64,000 nt of DNA from Dryomyza anilis (lineage: Eukaryota; Arthropoda; Insecta; Diptera; Dryomyzidae). Every line of letters begins with the position of its first letter. Within the stretch, counting starts at the first letter, position 1. The position numbers were made by a program, and so were the translations under genes. The stretch lies in assembly GCA_951804985.1 (NCBI GenBank), contig OX638131.1, positions 90,098,349-90,162,348 of the forward strand. The letters run 5' to 3'. This document shows positions 1 to 11,715 of this stretch, in pieces. The notes beneath the pieces were generated by a model, which saw only the letters and a program-made list of their open reading frames with translations, ran no database searches and was not told the DNA's origin.

Positions 1-185
1 CAAATTTTGCCAATTATAACAATTTTAAAGTTTATCATTCATACCACAATTTATCAAAACTTTTGAATTTTATCAAACATTGCAATATATCACAGATTTT
101 ACAATGTATCACAAATATTTCATTTTATCACATACAGTACATATTATCACAACTTTTACAATTTATCACAAGTACACTTCAATGA
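1..185. repeat. Degenerate short tandem repeat, TTATCACAA type
   Basis: The first 180 bases repeat, with drift, a motif near TTTATCACAAATTTTAC (for example around 48, 88, 108, 127, 148 and 165). Spacing is irregular, about 17-25 bases. The array runs off the left edge, so its full size is unknown. No gene is seen in it. Confidence 0.55.
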
Positions 186-933
186 TATGAATTCATTTAT
201 TTGATAAACACAGCATTCTGATTTCGTCATTATCGATCAAGCGTTAATTTGCATGATCTACTCTCATCGATTGAATGAATTGCAGCTTGTTTCAATTTTC
301 ATTCATTACGTTATACAAATCCAATTGCAATTAAGATTTCACTGCATATTTTAGCAGAATTCTCAAGTGTGTCATTGTTGGCAACGGCAACATCACAGAA
401 ATGCTGTGCTGCAAGGTAACGGCAACAGTAACGACAACAACAACAACAACGATAACGACAATGGCTGAGACCAGTCACCAACCAATTTACCCACAAATAT
501 TGAAATATATTGATTGTTGTTGTTGTTTTATATATGCATATTTATTGACTTCCGTCTGTAGTCGTCTCGAAGTTGCTTGCAGTTCGAGGAGTAACAGCAG
601 CAATAGTTTTTGTTGTTGTTCTCGGCATTGTCGTCTTTAGAATTTGAAATTAATTGGCAAATTATTTGAATAGTATTTACTTCCGATTCGTTTTTGGTTC
701 CTCATAGCAAAATTTTGTTGTTTAACTTGCATTTAATTTGAAAAAAAAAATTGAAATATCAAAAATTATAATATCACTTCACAAAACCAGAAGGAATTAA
801 TTAGATGGAAATTACACGCAATGCAAAAAATAATATTTGTTTCCCTCAATGTATGACAAAATTCTTCTGTGACAAATGGATATTACATTTAATTTAAATA
901 TAAAATTATTTTTGTTGCATAGAATTTTGCCCA
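186..933. other. Gene-free AT-rich stretch with CAA/CAG triplet runs
   Basis: I see no gene here. Around 415-465 there is an ACA/AAC-rich run, around 510-530 a TTG run, and around 590-625 an AGCAGCAA/TTGTTGTT run. Two short open frames cross these runs on opposite strands and are explained by the triplet repeats. Their cysteine-rich and threonine-rich translations look like repeat artefacts. Confidence 0.5.
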
Positions 934-1164
934 GAATGTTGCATACTTCTGGGAGTAATACTTTCAAACTGTAAGAATCTGTGGGCAAAACTTTCAGACC
1001 ATTTGATTCAAACTGTAAAATTTAAATCTGTAATAGCAAACTACACATACTACTGGAATGTTGCATACTTCTGGGAGTAATACTTTCAAACTGTAAGAAT
1101 CTGTGGCCAAAACTTTCAGACTATTTGATTCAAACTGTAAAATTTAAATCTGTAATAGCAAACG
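934..1164. repeat. 122-bp tandem duplication
   Basis: The segment starting GAATGTTGCATACTTCTGGG at 934 recurs at 1056, a period of 122 bases. The two copies match closely to about 1164, with a few substitutions such as GTGGGC/GTGGCC and GACC/GACT. This is a simple two-copy local duplication with no coding content. Confidence 0.85.
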
Positions 1165-1379
1165 AATGCTCATAATAAATATAATTCGCAGTTTATTTTT
1201 CTTAAATTTTTAATAAATATCTAACTATAAAAACTATAAAAAAAGAAAATACCCACAAAATGAATAATCAACCCAAATTCCCATGTCTAAGTTTTTTCTA
1301 AAGAAACGAATTTATTCATTAATCAGTCCTATATTATGTGATTTAACAGATTTTGAATACTTACTCAATTTTTTTACTA

Positions 1380-1599
1380 CTCTCAGGAAAAAATCCTATT
1401 AAATTTGGTCAATAGGACAGTTATTGATTCAATAGTATACAAAAAATAAATATTTTCATATAAACACAAAAATAATTTAATAGTGTTTAATAGTGTGTAG
1501 TAGTTTTAAATGATTTTTACCTATTTAAACAATAGTTTATCATATTGACTAATTTTAATATCAAAAACTATTGATTTTAAAGTATTTTTTCTGAGTGTG
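1380..1599. mobile_element. Short TIR element (MITE), family H copy 1
   Basis: About 220 bases bounded by CTCTCAGGAAAAAAT on the left and, inverted, CACTCAGAAAAAAT on the right. The interior (TTGGTCAATAGGACAG, TTGATTCAATAGTATAC, CATATTGACTA) is shared with the copy at 53581-53801, which has the same length and better preserved ends. It is non-coding and probably an internally deleted DNA transposon. Confidence 0.65.
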
Positions 1600-2389
1600 C
1601 CACATAGTGTTTTTAGAATGAAAATCGTACGACTTTGCGAAAGTAGTTTTCAAAAAACATTATACAAACTTTTCTCTAAATTCTCAAAGCAAATTTTTGT
1701 ATAAGTTGATTGATTTCGAACATTTTCCAATTAGTTTTCAAGATATATCACTCTAAACATGGGCAATTTTGATTATTTTTAGACAATTTAAGAATATTTT
1801 TATAGTAATGTTTAGTATATAAGTTGATGAATCTTATAAACAGCATATAGATCAGTCCTATATTATTAGAGGATACAGATTCTGACAGAATACATAGTGT
1901 TTCAACCTTAACTGCATTTCCATGGTATTTGAAACAGATATGTTTAACAGGAACTCCATCGGTTTAATTTTAATAAATTTGGCAGCACTGATTTCCTCTG
2001 CCCTTTCTTTTTTAACACAAATTCTTCTTCTTATTAAGTTTTATTTCACAATAACAAAACATCACTAGAAACAAATTTACTTTTGATACGTACTGTACCA
2101 GATCAGTAACTAATTGATCCAAAATCGAACCTGGTTCTAATTGTTTGTTTTTGTTTTGTATATGAAAATGATCTACGGATCATTACTCGAGTGTCAACTG
2201 TCATTGCAAAATGCATTTAAAACTGTAGAGTGCAGTAGTGCATATTTAGCATAGGAAACTACAAATACATTTGTGCAGATGTTTATTGTATAAGTTTAAA
2301 TTTTAAAATATTTCCAAAGTTTTTCTTCTTAAATGTGATGGAAGTAGTCCTAAAATTTCGAATAATACTTTCTTTTAAACATTAAATTA
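1600..2389. other. Gene-free AT-rich stretch
   Basis: No gene or recognisable element is seen. The string ATCAGTCCTATATTAT occurs near 1851 and also near 1322, hinting at a second small dispersed repeat here. Confidence 0.4.
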
Positions 2390-2645
2390 TGCCCCTAAAG
2401 GTATGCAGCATTTATGGTGTGAAATGCATTGTGATTTACATACAGCATACATCAAGGGGCAGCATTTACTCGTTAAACTGAAATTTTATGTTCGATGTCA
2501 GCCTGCCATATTATTCATAGCCCCTTTTTGACGGACCAATTTTAAAAAACTGGGATAATAAGCAAAAGCAGTGTTGATGCATGATGACCTTAAATAAAAT
2601 GGGTTATTGACTTTAGCAAGTACACAGAAGAAATTTAAATTGAAA
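2390..2645 (+). repeat. Dispersed repeat M, copy 1
   Basis: This stretch (GCCCCTAAAGGTATGCAGCA, GTTCGATGTCAGCCTGCCAT, then AGTACACAGAAGAAAT) reappears in inverted orientation inside the large duplication at about 10975-11245 and 14371-14641, with moderate divergence. It ends in a very A/T-rich tail (2640-2800). No reading frame is conserved between copies, so it is called a non-coding dispersed element of unknown class. Confidence 0.7.
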
Positions 2646-3038
2646 TAATAAAAATAAATAAATAAACATAAAAAAATTAAATTAAAAAATTAATAATGTA
2701 AATAAACATATTGTTATTTTTTTACTAAAATTAAAAATAAATAAAAATTTAATAAAAATTATTTTAAAATTTTATATAAAATTCTTTTAAAAAAATTTTA
2801 TTGTCGTTTGTGTCTAATTTTAACATAATTTGATTTAATTTTAACACATTTTTACCTCAGAGTAAAAATATAATAGGCACAGCTCAAATAGTAAGAGAGC
2901 ATGGCATAGGTTCTTCAGAGCTATAGTGTCAAACTGTTATTATTTTTATTCAAAAATAGAGGTCGATAATTTTGCCATACATGATAATTTTGAATTTGTA
3001 GCGTTTAACACTGTAATTTAAATAATTTTATTTTAAAA
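2646..3038. other. A/T-rich tail and spacer, no gene
   Basis: The stretch is dominated by AATAAATAAA-like runs to about 2800 and then unremarkable AT-rich sequence. No gene is seen. Confidence 0.5.
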
Positions 3039-4005
3039 CTAGCTGGACCCGTACACGACTCGTGCAAAGATTTTGTGAATGCAAGGTTATGGAGCAATTT
3101 TATTAATATAAATAACATTTTTATTATTTATATCAGGGACCCGTGGACGTATTTTTTATTGGTTTTATAAATGTAGTAACCAAAACCAAACTAATTCTCC
3201 GCTAAAACTACTGTTCTCATATACAATTCTTTCTCAGACTGTGCTTCCCCGTAGAATTCTTCCCAGTAGAATTCTTCCCCGTAGAGTTTTTCCCAGTAGA
3301 AGTTTTATTGTGGTTACTTTTAGTGTGGTGAGTTTTAGGGTGGTGAATTTTAGTGTGGTGAGTTTAAGTGCAGTGAATTTTATTGTTGTGTGTTTTAGTG
3401 TGTTTAATTTAAGTGTGGTGAATTTTAGTGTGGTCAATTTAAGTGGGTGAATTTGAGTGTGGTGAATTTTAGTGTGATTAGTTTTATTGTGGTGAGTTTT
3501 AGTGTGGTAAATTTTAGTGTGGCAAATTTTAGTGTGGTGAGTTTTAGTGTGGTGAATTTGAGTGTGTTGAATTTTTGTGTTTTGCATTTGAGTGTGGTGA
3601 ATTTTAGTATGGTGAATTTTAGTGTGGTGAATTTTAGTGTGGTGAATTTTGATGTGGTTGATTTTGTTTTCTATCCTTTTTTTATTTTTCTGTTGTTTTT
3701 GAGTTATTGCTTAAGTTTTGTGCTTTTACTTTTGTGTTTGAATTTTGCTTTTGTTTTTGTGTTTTTGCTTTTGTATTTTTTTTTTTTGTATTGTGCCGAG
3801 ATATGTCGTTTTGAAAGTTTAGGTTGTATGGGAGGTGCCACGCCCCTTTGTCCAATCACGCCCATATATAGCCTATGACACCCTCCGGACTCCATAGTAT
3901 CCTGGTGCAAAATTTCAGTTAAATCGGTTCAGCGTTTTAGACGTGATGCTGGAACAAACAGACAAACAGACAGACAGACGGACCAAGAGTTTTATATATA
4001 TAGAT
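3039..4005 (+). mobile_element. Composite dispersed element E, copy 1
   Basis: The element begins CTAGCTGGACCCGTACACGA and ends near a target-like TTTATATATATAGAT. Its parts in order are: a conserved head (3039-3240); a short array of GTAGAATTCTTCCC units (about 3247-3300); a 15-bp minisatellite (3300-3655); a T-rich low-complexity block; and a conserved tail with GGGAGGTGCCACGCC, AATCGGTTCAGCGTTTTAGA and a CAGACAGACAGACGG run. The same order, inverted, makes up 15940-17734. Related tails occur at 30868 and 40725. Heads and tails of this style are common in insect genomes. I cannot assign a class with certainty; no transposase or reverse transcriptase is present. Confidence 0.7.
3300..3655 (+). 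repeat. 15-bp minisatellite TTTAGTGTGGTGAAT inside element E1
   Basis: About 23 units of TTTAGTGTGGTGA(A/G)T are arranged head to tail with scattered substitutions. Because 15 is a multiple of three, both strands stay open over long distances and give repetitive V/S/F and T/L/K translations. These frames are a by-product of the repeat and not genes. Confidence 0.9.
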
Positions 4006-5103
4006 GATGAAATAATACCAAAAATTTTTGTTTAAAATGAACAAAAAAAAATAGCAACATAACTAGATATAAAAACAGTATCAATTAGTTGTATTAATTA
4101 TAAAAAAATCTATATTTTCACACATTTCAAGTCGGCACAACTTCTACATCATTTCCGAAACATCAGCTGCTTGTGTAGTTCTAATAAAACTTTGCACTTT
4201 ACTCTGGTCCGAACGGCACTGACTGACTGACCATGTGAACTAGGACAGGTGTTTTCAAGGAAATTAAGTCAGCGCCGGATGAGTACCATGACTGAACTTA
4301 GGACGACAAACTTAATGGAAATAGCTATAACAAAAGATGAATTTATAAGCATAGAATATACGTAAAAAAGAAAAGAATATGAATATCTTTAAACAATTTT
4401 AATTTAAATACCTGTGGGGGCTTAAGAAATTGAATTTAAATAAACTAAACGATGATGGAAGGACAGCAGCTGTGGGAATACATATCAACGGTATTAATTT
4501 TAGTGCCAATGTTGGGTACTACGAGGCAGGCCAAGAATAACAACTGAAAGTTGCACAAGTTAATTAGAAAAGTTGCACTGACATTTATTTGAAAAAATTA
4601 TATTTTTCCAGCTAAAATTAACAAAGGAATTTGAAATTTTGATATGTTTTAGTTTTGAGTATAGTTATTTGTAAAAAGATCATAACAAAAAATATACAAA
4701 ATTTACTATTTGTTTAAAGTTTTCTTTGCCAGAAGTTTTACATTTGTCAGGAATTAATTTTTATTTTTATTACACTGGCAGCACACAACACTCAGTACTG
4801 TGGAAACACAAAAGTTTTTCCACTTGAAGTAGTTGCTCAATTGTTTAAAAATCGCTATTTAAATAAAAGTATTTTTGCAAGAGTACTTTTCAATTGTTTG
4901 TGAAAATGTCAAGATTTGTCTTATTTTTATCATTTGGAACAAGGCGTCTTCCTTTACATATTTGACAACATGTCAGCAAAACTTTGTTTTAGCAGTTTTT
5001 AGCTTAGCAAATAGGTTCTTTTGCAAAAGTTAAAATACTTGGTATTGCAAATATTCATTGTGTACGTTTGTGCGATGATATGAACACAAAGTAGATAATT
5101 TGA
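4006..5103. other. Gene-free AT-rich stretch
   Basis: No gene or named element is recognised in this 1.1 kb. No long frame, RNA-like fold or repeat shared with the rest of the window was noticed. Confidence 0.4.
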
Positions 5104-6121
5104 ACATGGAAAAAAAAATTCATTAATATGATGAATATATTCTAATATTTATGAATGTGTATTTGTGTATTGTATTTTCCAACTACCAGATTCATCATAT
5201 TGATATCACAGTTCATTAAATGATATTAATACATTATATATATGAACGTATTCATACTATTCAAGAATGAAATATTCAAAACAATGAACATGAATCTTCA
5301 TATTTATGAAAATTTGTTTTTTTAATTTTTCAAAAAAAAAAAAATGTTGTCTAAAAGTAATTGTTGAAAAAACGTTATAAAAAAAAATTATACAAAAAAA
5401 GAAATTTTCAAAAAAAAAAAAAAAAAATTCCAAAAACAAAATTTCTAAAATTTATTTTTGTCTTAAAAAAGTGTTGCAAAAATTTTAAGAAAAAAATAAT
5501 TATACAAAAAAATATTTTTTTCGAAAAAAATTTTATTTTTTCAAAAAAAAAAAAAAATTCAAACAAAAATTTTTGAAAAATAAATTCTAAATTTTTTTTT
5601 TTCCTAACTAAATCAAAAAAAAATTCAAATAATTATTTAGGAAAAAAAAATTTTTTTTTTTATAATTACAACTTTTTAGAAATTTTGTTTTTGGATTTTT
5701 TTTTTTTTTCGAAAAATTCTTTTTTTTGTATATTTTTTTTTAGAACGTTTTTTCAAAAATTACATTTAGACAAACATTTTTTTTTTTGAAAAATTAAAAA
5801 AAAAATATTTTCATAAATATGAAGATTCATGTTCATTGTATTGAATATTTCATTCATATATAACAAAACCTTTTACTAATTTATACATGTCGAGCTAGTG
5901 TTATATAAGAAATAAAAATTAATATGATGAAACGTATTCTTCACATAAAGTTCAACATATTAATGAACACTTTTTCGACAATTACCAGCCGATCATCATA
6001 TTTATGATCGCATTCATAACATTGATGTCGTTAGTCATTAATATTGTGAATGGTTCTTCAATACAATGAATCATGGTTTGAGGAACGGCATTCATCAATA
6101 TGATGTACATTTTTTTCTGTG
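5104..6121. mobile_element. A/T-rich foldback element, family G copy 1
   Basis: Both ends carry the family G terminal sequence: AAAAAATTCATTAATATGATGAAT on the left (short of the usual CACAG) and GATGTACATTTTTTTCTGTG on the right, followed by TA. The flanks just inside hold the family's ATGAATCTTCATATTTATGAA-type inverted blocks, and the core (5290-5800) is long A and T runs. It has no coding capacity. Family G occurs at least six times in the window, so it is an active or recently active non-autonomous element group. Confidence 0.7.
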
Positions 6122-7201
6122 TAGTGGTAAAGTAAAAAAATATAAAAACAATGAAAAAAAAAAATCCAACATTTTCGTGATCAGCACCATATATCATAAA
6201 AACATATTGGAATATTTAAATTAATTAAAATATTAAAATTGTTCATGACAATTGAAAGAAAAACTGCGTTCAATTATTTTAGTAAACCTATCCTTGTGAA
6301 GCGCTGCATTTTATTTATTCCAAAGAAGTGTCTTAAAAGAGCTTTAATTTCGATTGTAATTTTCTTAAAAATGCTATGATTCTAGATAACAACTCAGTAT
6401 GCAACCAAAATCAGCATCCATGTATTATATAGAATTAATGTACAAAGGTCTTGGGAAGTGATATTAATAAAAAAATAATAATTTTCATAAAATTATGAAA
6501 GTTTCAATCAAAAATTTAATTTTCACATAAAAATCTTAAAGTATACCCTTTAACTGTCGATGTCCTTGAAAATAATGCACTTCAAAATCAAAACAAACCG
6601 CAGCAAATATAAAAGCCAAAACCATATCAAGCACATTTACCACACATAACAAACGGGTCCTTTCAACAATACACTCGACATATGGATTGTCTATTGTTTC
6701 ACATACAACAAATGGCCATCAGTATCGTACATGGACTTTCATCTGTTTACCCGACTAATTCAGGAAATCAAACTTTATGCACACATGAACACTTCCTTCC
6801 GGTGCAAAGGATTGCCAAGGCACACAATGTATATAATGGCTTGAAGTGTAGTAGAGGTCGAGATCAGACGAACAATAAAAAAAAATAGAATAAAAACAAT
6901 AAACACTACATGGCAAAAACATTGAAGTACATTTTATACCTCGTTTGGTATTTGTTGTTTACTGAAAACACTTTGTAATCGAATACGATGCAGTGACTGT
7001 GTCTGTTAAATGGCTGCTACTTTTATTATTTATTTGTTGGTTTTCGATAAATCTACAGAAAAATAAAACAAAATACGATAAACACGCTTTAAAAAAGGGT
7101 TTGTAGTAAGAATTTAAGGTATAGAACAGAATTTTGAATGTGTCATCGCTGTAGACATAAAACTCAGCAACTTTACACGGATAAAAATACCATAGAATAA
7201 A
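6122..7201. other. Gene-free stretch between two foldback elements
   Basis: A 68-codon frame starts at 6682 and resembles nothing I know. It has no visible promoter or splice context, and I do not call it. The rest is AT-rich filler. Confidence 0.4.
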
Positions 7202-7203
7202 TA

Positions 7204-9070
7204 CACAGAAATAAAATGTACATCATATTGATAAATTCCGTTCTTCAAACCATGATTAATTGTGTTGAAGAGCCATTCATAATGTTAATGACTAACGACA
7301 TCAATGTAATGAATGCGATCATAAATATGATGAACAATTGGTAACTGTGGAAAAAGTGTTCTTCAATATGATGAACTGTATGTGAAGAATACGTTTCATC
7401 ATATTAGTGAACAAGAACATAAAATAAAACATATTTTACTTCATATTAAAGAATGCTATTTATCAAACCAAATTTCAATCAAAATACACAGAAAAAAAAT
7501 GTACATCATATTGATGAATTCCGTTCTTCAAAACATGATTTATTGTATTGAAGAACAATTCATAATCTTAATGACTAACGCCATTATTGTTATGAATGCT
7601 ATTATAAATATGAAGAACGCTTGGTAACTGTCGAAAAATGGTTCTTCAATAGATGAACTGTATGTGAAGAATACGTTTCATCATATTAATGAACCAAAAT
7701 ATAAAATACAACCTATATATTAATCATATTTAATAACGCTGTTCATTAAATCAAATTTCTATAAAAATATTTTTTTTCGTTCATTTTTTGCCGTACTTCT
7801 AAGTTCTCAAGTAGTTCTTGTGTGTTATTTCTTATATAATGCTTGCACGACATGCATAAATTAGTAAAATATTTTATAATATATTTATTATAATTACAAC
7901 TTTTTATTAAAAAGAAAAACTTTTTTTTCGAAAAATTTGCATAAATTAGTAAAATGTTTTATAATATATTTATTATAATTTCTTCTTTTTATTAAAAAAA
8001 TATATTTTTAAAAAGAAAAACTTTTTTTTCGAAAAATTTTTTTTTCGAACGATTTTTTTTTTCTTCGAAAAAAATTTTTTTTTTCGAAAAATTTTTTTTG
8101 ACCAAATTTTTTTTCGAAAAAATATTTTTTTAGAACAAAATTATTTATTCGAAAAAAAATTTATTTCGAACAATTTTTACTTCAAACAAATTTTTTTTTA
8201 AATTTTTTACAGAATTTTTTAAATAAAATTTTTACAAAACTTTTCGAATTATTTTATAAAGAAAATGTTTTTTTTTGAAAAAATATTATGAACAAATTCA
8301 TCAATATGACAATTGTATTGAATATTTTGTTAAATATATATTGAATGCATTCATTAATAGGTCATGTAATGAACGGTGGTATCAATATGATGAATCTGGT
8401 AGTTGGTGAAAAAATTCATAATATTTATGACTAAATTCATCATATTGAGGATTTTTTTTTCTGTGTATTTATAAATAAATATATTAACAAAAAAAATTGT
8501 TTAAAATACTTTTTTTTTCGAAATTTTTTTTAATTCGAAAAAAAAATTTTTTTTTTCTTTTCGAAAAAAATTTCTTTTTCGGATAATTATTTTTTTTTAA
8601 TAATTTATTTATATTAAAATTAAAAAAAAAAAAATCGAAAAATTTCTTTTTCGGATAATTATTTTTTTTATATATATTATATTCATAAATATTATGAACA
8701 AATTCATTAATAAGACTCTTTAAATACATTGTTCATCATATTTATGATCGCATTCATAACATTGAAGTCGTTAGTCATTAGTATTATTAAAAAATTCGAA
8801 AAATTCCTTTTTCGGATAACTATTTTTTTTATATATATTATATTCATAAATATTATGAAAAAATTCATTAATAAGACTCTTTAAATACATTGTATTGAAT
8901 ATTTCGTTCTTCACTATGCTGTTCGATAGTGTGAATAATTTCATATGTATAATGAATGAAAGTATGTCATTTAATGAACGGTGGTATCAATATGATGAAT
9001 CTCGTGGTTGGTGAAAAAAATTCATAATATTTATGAATAAATTCATCATATTGAAGAATTTTTTTCTGTG
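7204..9070. mobile_element. Family G foldback element (outer) with a nested copy
   Basis: The outer element starts CACAGAAATAAAATGTACAT after a TA at 7202-7203 and ends TTTTTCTGTG before a TA at 9071-9072. Its left part (7204-7486) contains the family's GATGAATTCCGTTCTTCAAA-type block, and its right part (8468-9070) matches the family's other end. A second complete element sits inside it (7487-8465). The right part also holds an internal direct duplication (TCGGATAATTATTTTTTTTA near 8580, 8650 and 8815). Non-coding. Confidence 0.7.
7487..8465. mobile_element. Family G foldback element nested in another G element
   Basis: This is the cleanest family G copy: CACAGAAAAAAAATGTACAT at the left after TA (7485-7486), and TTTTTTTTTCTGTG at the right before TA (8466-8467). 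It is 979 bases long. The interior holds AATGAATGCGATC-like and TCATCATATT-like blocks followed by long TTTTTTTCGAAAAA runs (about 7915-8280). TA duplications with CAC-starting ends point to a Tc1/mariner-like or similar TA-targeting transposase. No transposase is encoded. Confidence 0.75.
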
Positions 9071-9967
9071 TAGTATTTTGATAATATCTTAAAAATATTG
9101 GCAACAAAAATTACGAAACAAGGTTTAGATATCGGAGGTGATACACTTAAACAGCAGATGCTTATTAATAAAAATGGAAATTTAAATTTTATTTTACAGC
9201 GTTGATATAAAAATTAATTTTTAAATATTTTGTACTTTCTTAAAAACAATTAAATTATTTAATTCATTTTAATAAAATACGCAACTCACTTTACTAATTC
9301 TAAGTTTATCATTTGCTACCCTATCTGTTAAAACCATGTCTGTTAAAACTTACAATCACTTCGTTACCATTGGCATTAATTCAGTGAGTAAAATTACAAT
9401 GCTGTGTCTGTCTACACCTTGTGCTGTTTTTTGAGACTTCATTCAAAATTTAAACACGTCTTCAACGCAAATTTTATCGCACGTTACGCTTTGTTGCCTC
9501 TTTTATGCTACAATTGCTGCTTCGACGGCTGTTCCCTGCTGCTGTTTGCAGCAAAAGATCAGCAATTAATGAATGAATGCATGAAACATGCTGCAAAATG
9601 TCCAAATTGTGTAATTTTACATAATTTATGATGGACAACGTTCTAATAAAACGTACCTGCTATCGGTAGTATGATAGACATCAAAAAGGACACGACACTG
9701 TGACAAGAGTTAAGAGTTAAAGACAGTTTTGTAATTTTGTTAATTTATTATGTTATACTTTGGAAACTTTTAGAATAACATATTATGTTTTATTTTAAAA
9801 ATTGTTCACTTGGCTAAATGTTCACTACTAAATGTATTACCAATTTTATACATAACTTATTTGGTTCCGTTACGATAAGTCGAAAATTAAAATATCGAAA
9901 CTAAAAATAAAGAAGACAAAAATGTTGAAAAAAAAACGCCGAAACCTAAAAATGTCGAAAAAAAATG
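9071..9967. other. Gene-free stretch left of the large duplication
   Basis: A 75-codon frame (9404-9631) is the only open stretch of note. Its sequence is somewhat richer in GC and cysteine codons, but I recognise no domain and see no splice or start context, so it is not called. At 9880-9967 there is a degenerate AAAATGTCGAAA repeat that abuts the duplication breakpoint. Confidence 0.4.
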
Positions 9968-9979
9968 TTTTAAAATAAA

Positions 9980-10330
9980 ATGCCAAATAAAAGAATGCCG
10001 ATGGAATCCCCAATAATGGCTGACTTCATCATGGAAGAATTATTATTAGACAAATCATTCACCGCACTGGAGACAAAACCAAGACTTGTGACAAAATATG
10101 TAGACGATCTCTACGCGATAATAAAACTGGACAAGATAGACGATACTTTAAGAACATTTAACACAGGCAATTGTGACAAACTCGGACACTCTCCAGACTT
10201 CGAAAACGTAAACGTTTTGCAGCAAAAGCCGAACTACCTTCGAAGGTACACTTTGGAAATGCTTCACATAATTAACACACCGAACAATGAAAGACTAAAC
10301 TACAAAACGGACACGAAGAAATGCGCACAT
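9980..10330 (+). pseudogene. Penelope-like element remnant: RT core joined to the end of the GIY-YIG endonuclease region (unit A)
   Basis: The 117 recognisable codons resemble two separated parts of a Penelope-like retroelement polyprotein. Residues 7-22 (PMESPIMADFIMEELL) and 37-49 (VTKYVDDLYAIIK) match reverse transcriptase motifs, with the YVDD catalytic box at residues 40-43. From about residue 62 (GHSPDFENV, then RRYTLEMLHIINT and a closing Cys-Ala-His) the sequence looks like the extreme C-terminus of the GIY-YIG endonuclease part. The thumb, linker and most of the endonuclease are missing, a loss of probably more than 200 codons without breaking the frame. The frame then runs into a family G element (CACAG at 10335), whose A-rich end adds spurious codons. 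It cannot be active. The family assignment is from recall of motifs, not a search. Confidence 0.75.
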
Positions 10331-10334
10331 ACTA

Positions 10335-11715
10335 CACAGAAAAAAAAAATCATCAATATGATGAATTTATTCATAAATATTATGAATTTTTCTACCAACT
10401 ACCAGATTCATTATATTGATACCACCGTTCATTAAATGACATATTGATGAATGCATTCATTATATATATGAACTAATTCATACTATATATTGAACATCAT
10501 GGTGAAGAACAAAATATGCAATACAATGAATTTGGATCGTCATATTGATGAATTTGTTAATAATATTTCTGAATATAGTATTCAATATGATGAATATTGT
10601 TGAACTATTTTTTTTTTAAATAAATTCATTGAAGCAATTTTTTTTTTAGTTTTTTTTAGACAATCCCTTCAGGATATGTCACCAATGATTCCTCAATAAT
10701 TACCCTATGTCAGGTCAGAAACATCGGTGACCGATAGCATATTCGCCCTGCAAAGCATTGATGACATTTTCATACAAATGTCTACTGGTTCATGCATGAT
10801 GGTGCATTAACGATGTGATGCATCAAAGAATGATTGTCAACTTTATTTTTTTTTTTTTGTAAAAAAAAATATTTTTTTTTTATTTTATTTTTTTAAATTT
10901 ATATTTTTTAATAAAATTAAAATAATAAAATTGAAATAATAAATAAAATAAGGTATTTATTATTTCAATTTTATTATTTTCTTCTGTACTCGGTTGGAAT
11001 GATATGTGTACTTGCTAATGTCAATAACGTATTTCACTAACGGTCATCATCTATCAACATTACTACTGCTTATTATCTTGCTTTTATAAAAATTGGTCCC
11101 TCAATTTGTGCCTATGAATTATATGGCAGGCTGACATCGAACACAAATATTCAGTTTTACGTGTAAATGCTGCCCCTAGACGTATGCTGTATGCATTTCA
11201 GATTGCATTTCACAACGTAAATTCTGCATACCTTTAGGTGCATGTGACGTGTATGTTAATTTTCATCAATGACGTCATCAATAACATTTTATCAAAGCCA
11301 GGTTTTCACAATGTCATTGATATATGTATATATGACATATGAGTATGTCGTCTTTAATGCAATGTCATTTATGAAATTTATTTAGACAGATTCATCAATG
11401 ACAAATTTTCTAATGTCCTCAATGGGCCATTTCCAGCTTGGTATTGATGAATGCATTCATTATATGTATGAATTTATTAATGCTATTGAACAACATTGTG
11501 AAGAACAAAATATGCAATACAATGAGTTTGAATCGTCATATAAATGAATTTGTTCATAGTATTTATGAATATAATATTAAATATGATAAATATTGTTCAA
11601 CTTATTATGAATATAATATTAAATATTATGAATATAATATTAAATATTATGAATATAATATTAAATATGATGAATATTGTTCATTGTTTTTTTTTCAAAA
11701 TAAATTAATTGATTG
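10335..11715. mobile_element. Family G element interrupted by other repeats (unit A)
   Basis: It starts CACAGAAAAAAAAAATCATC after TA at 10333-10334, inserted in the end of the Penelope remnant. The block TTGATGAATGCATTCATTAT and the 200 bases that follow it occur twice, at about 10443-10645 and 11442-11712. Between them lie 0.8 kb of foreign sequence, including an inverted repeat M copy. This is either one G element split by an insertion with local duplication, or two adjacent G elements. A 21-bp motif (TATGAATATAATATTAAATAT) is repeated three times at 11604-11668. A 92-codon frame here is a product of these repeats. Confidence 0.6.
10975..11245 (-). repeat. Dispersed repeat M, copy 2 (unit A), inverted
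   Basis: Read on the minus strand this matches 2390-2645: AAAGGTATGCAG, then GGGGCAGCATTTAC, then GTTCGATGTCAGCCTGCCAT, then AGTACAGAAGAAAAT. It is embedded in family G material. The copies differ by many substitutions and small indels, so the family is old. Confidence 0.7.

Noticed and set aside
9404..9631. 75-codon Cys-rich frame as a small secreted protein gene
   Set aside because: No convincing signal peptide cleavage site, promoter or polyadenylation context. The frame could be chance.
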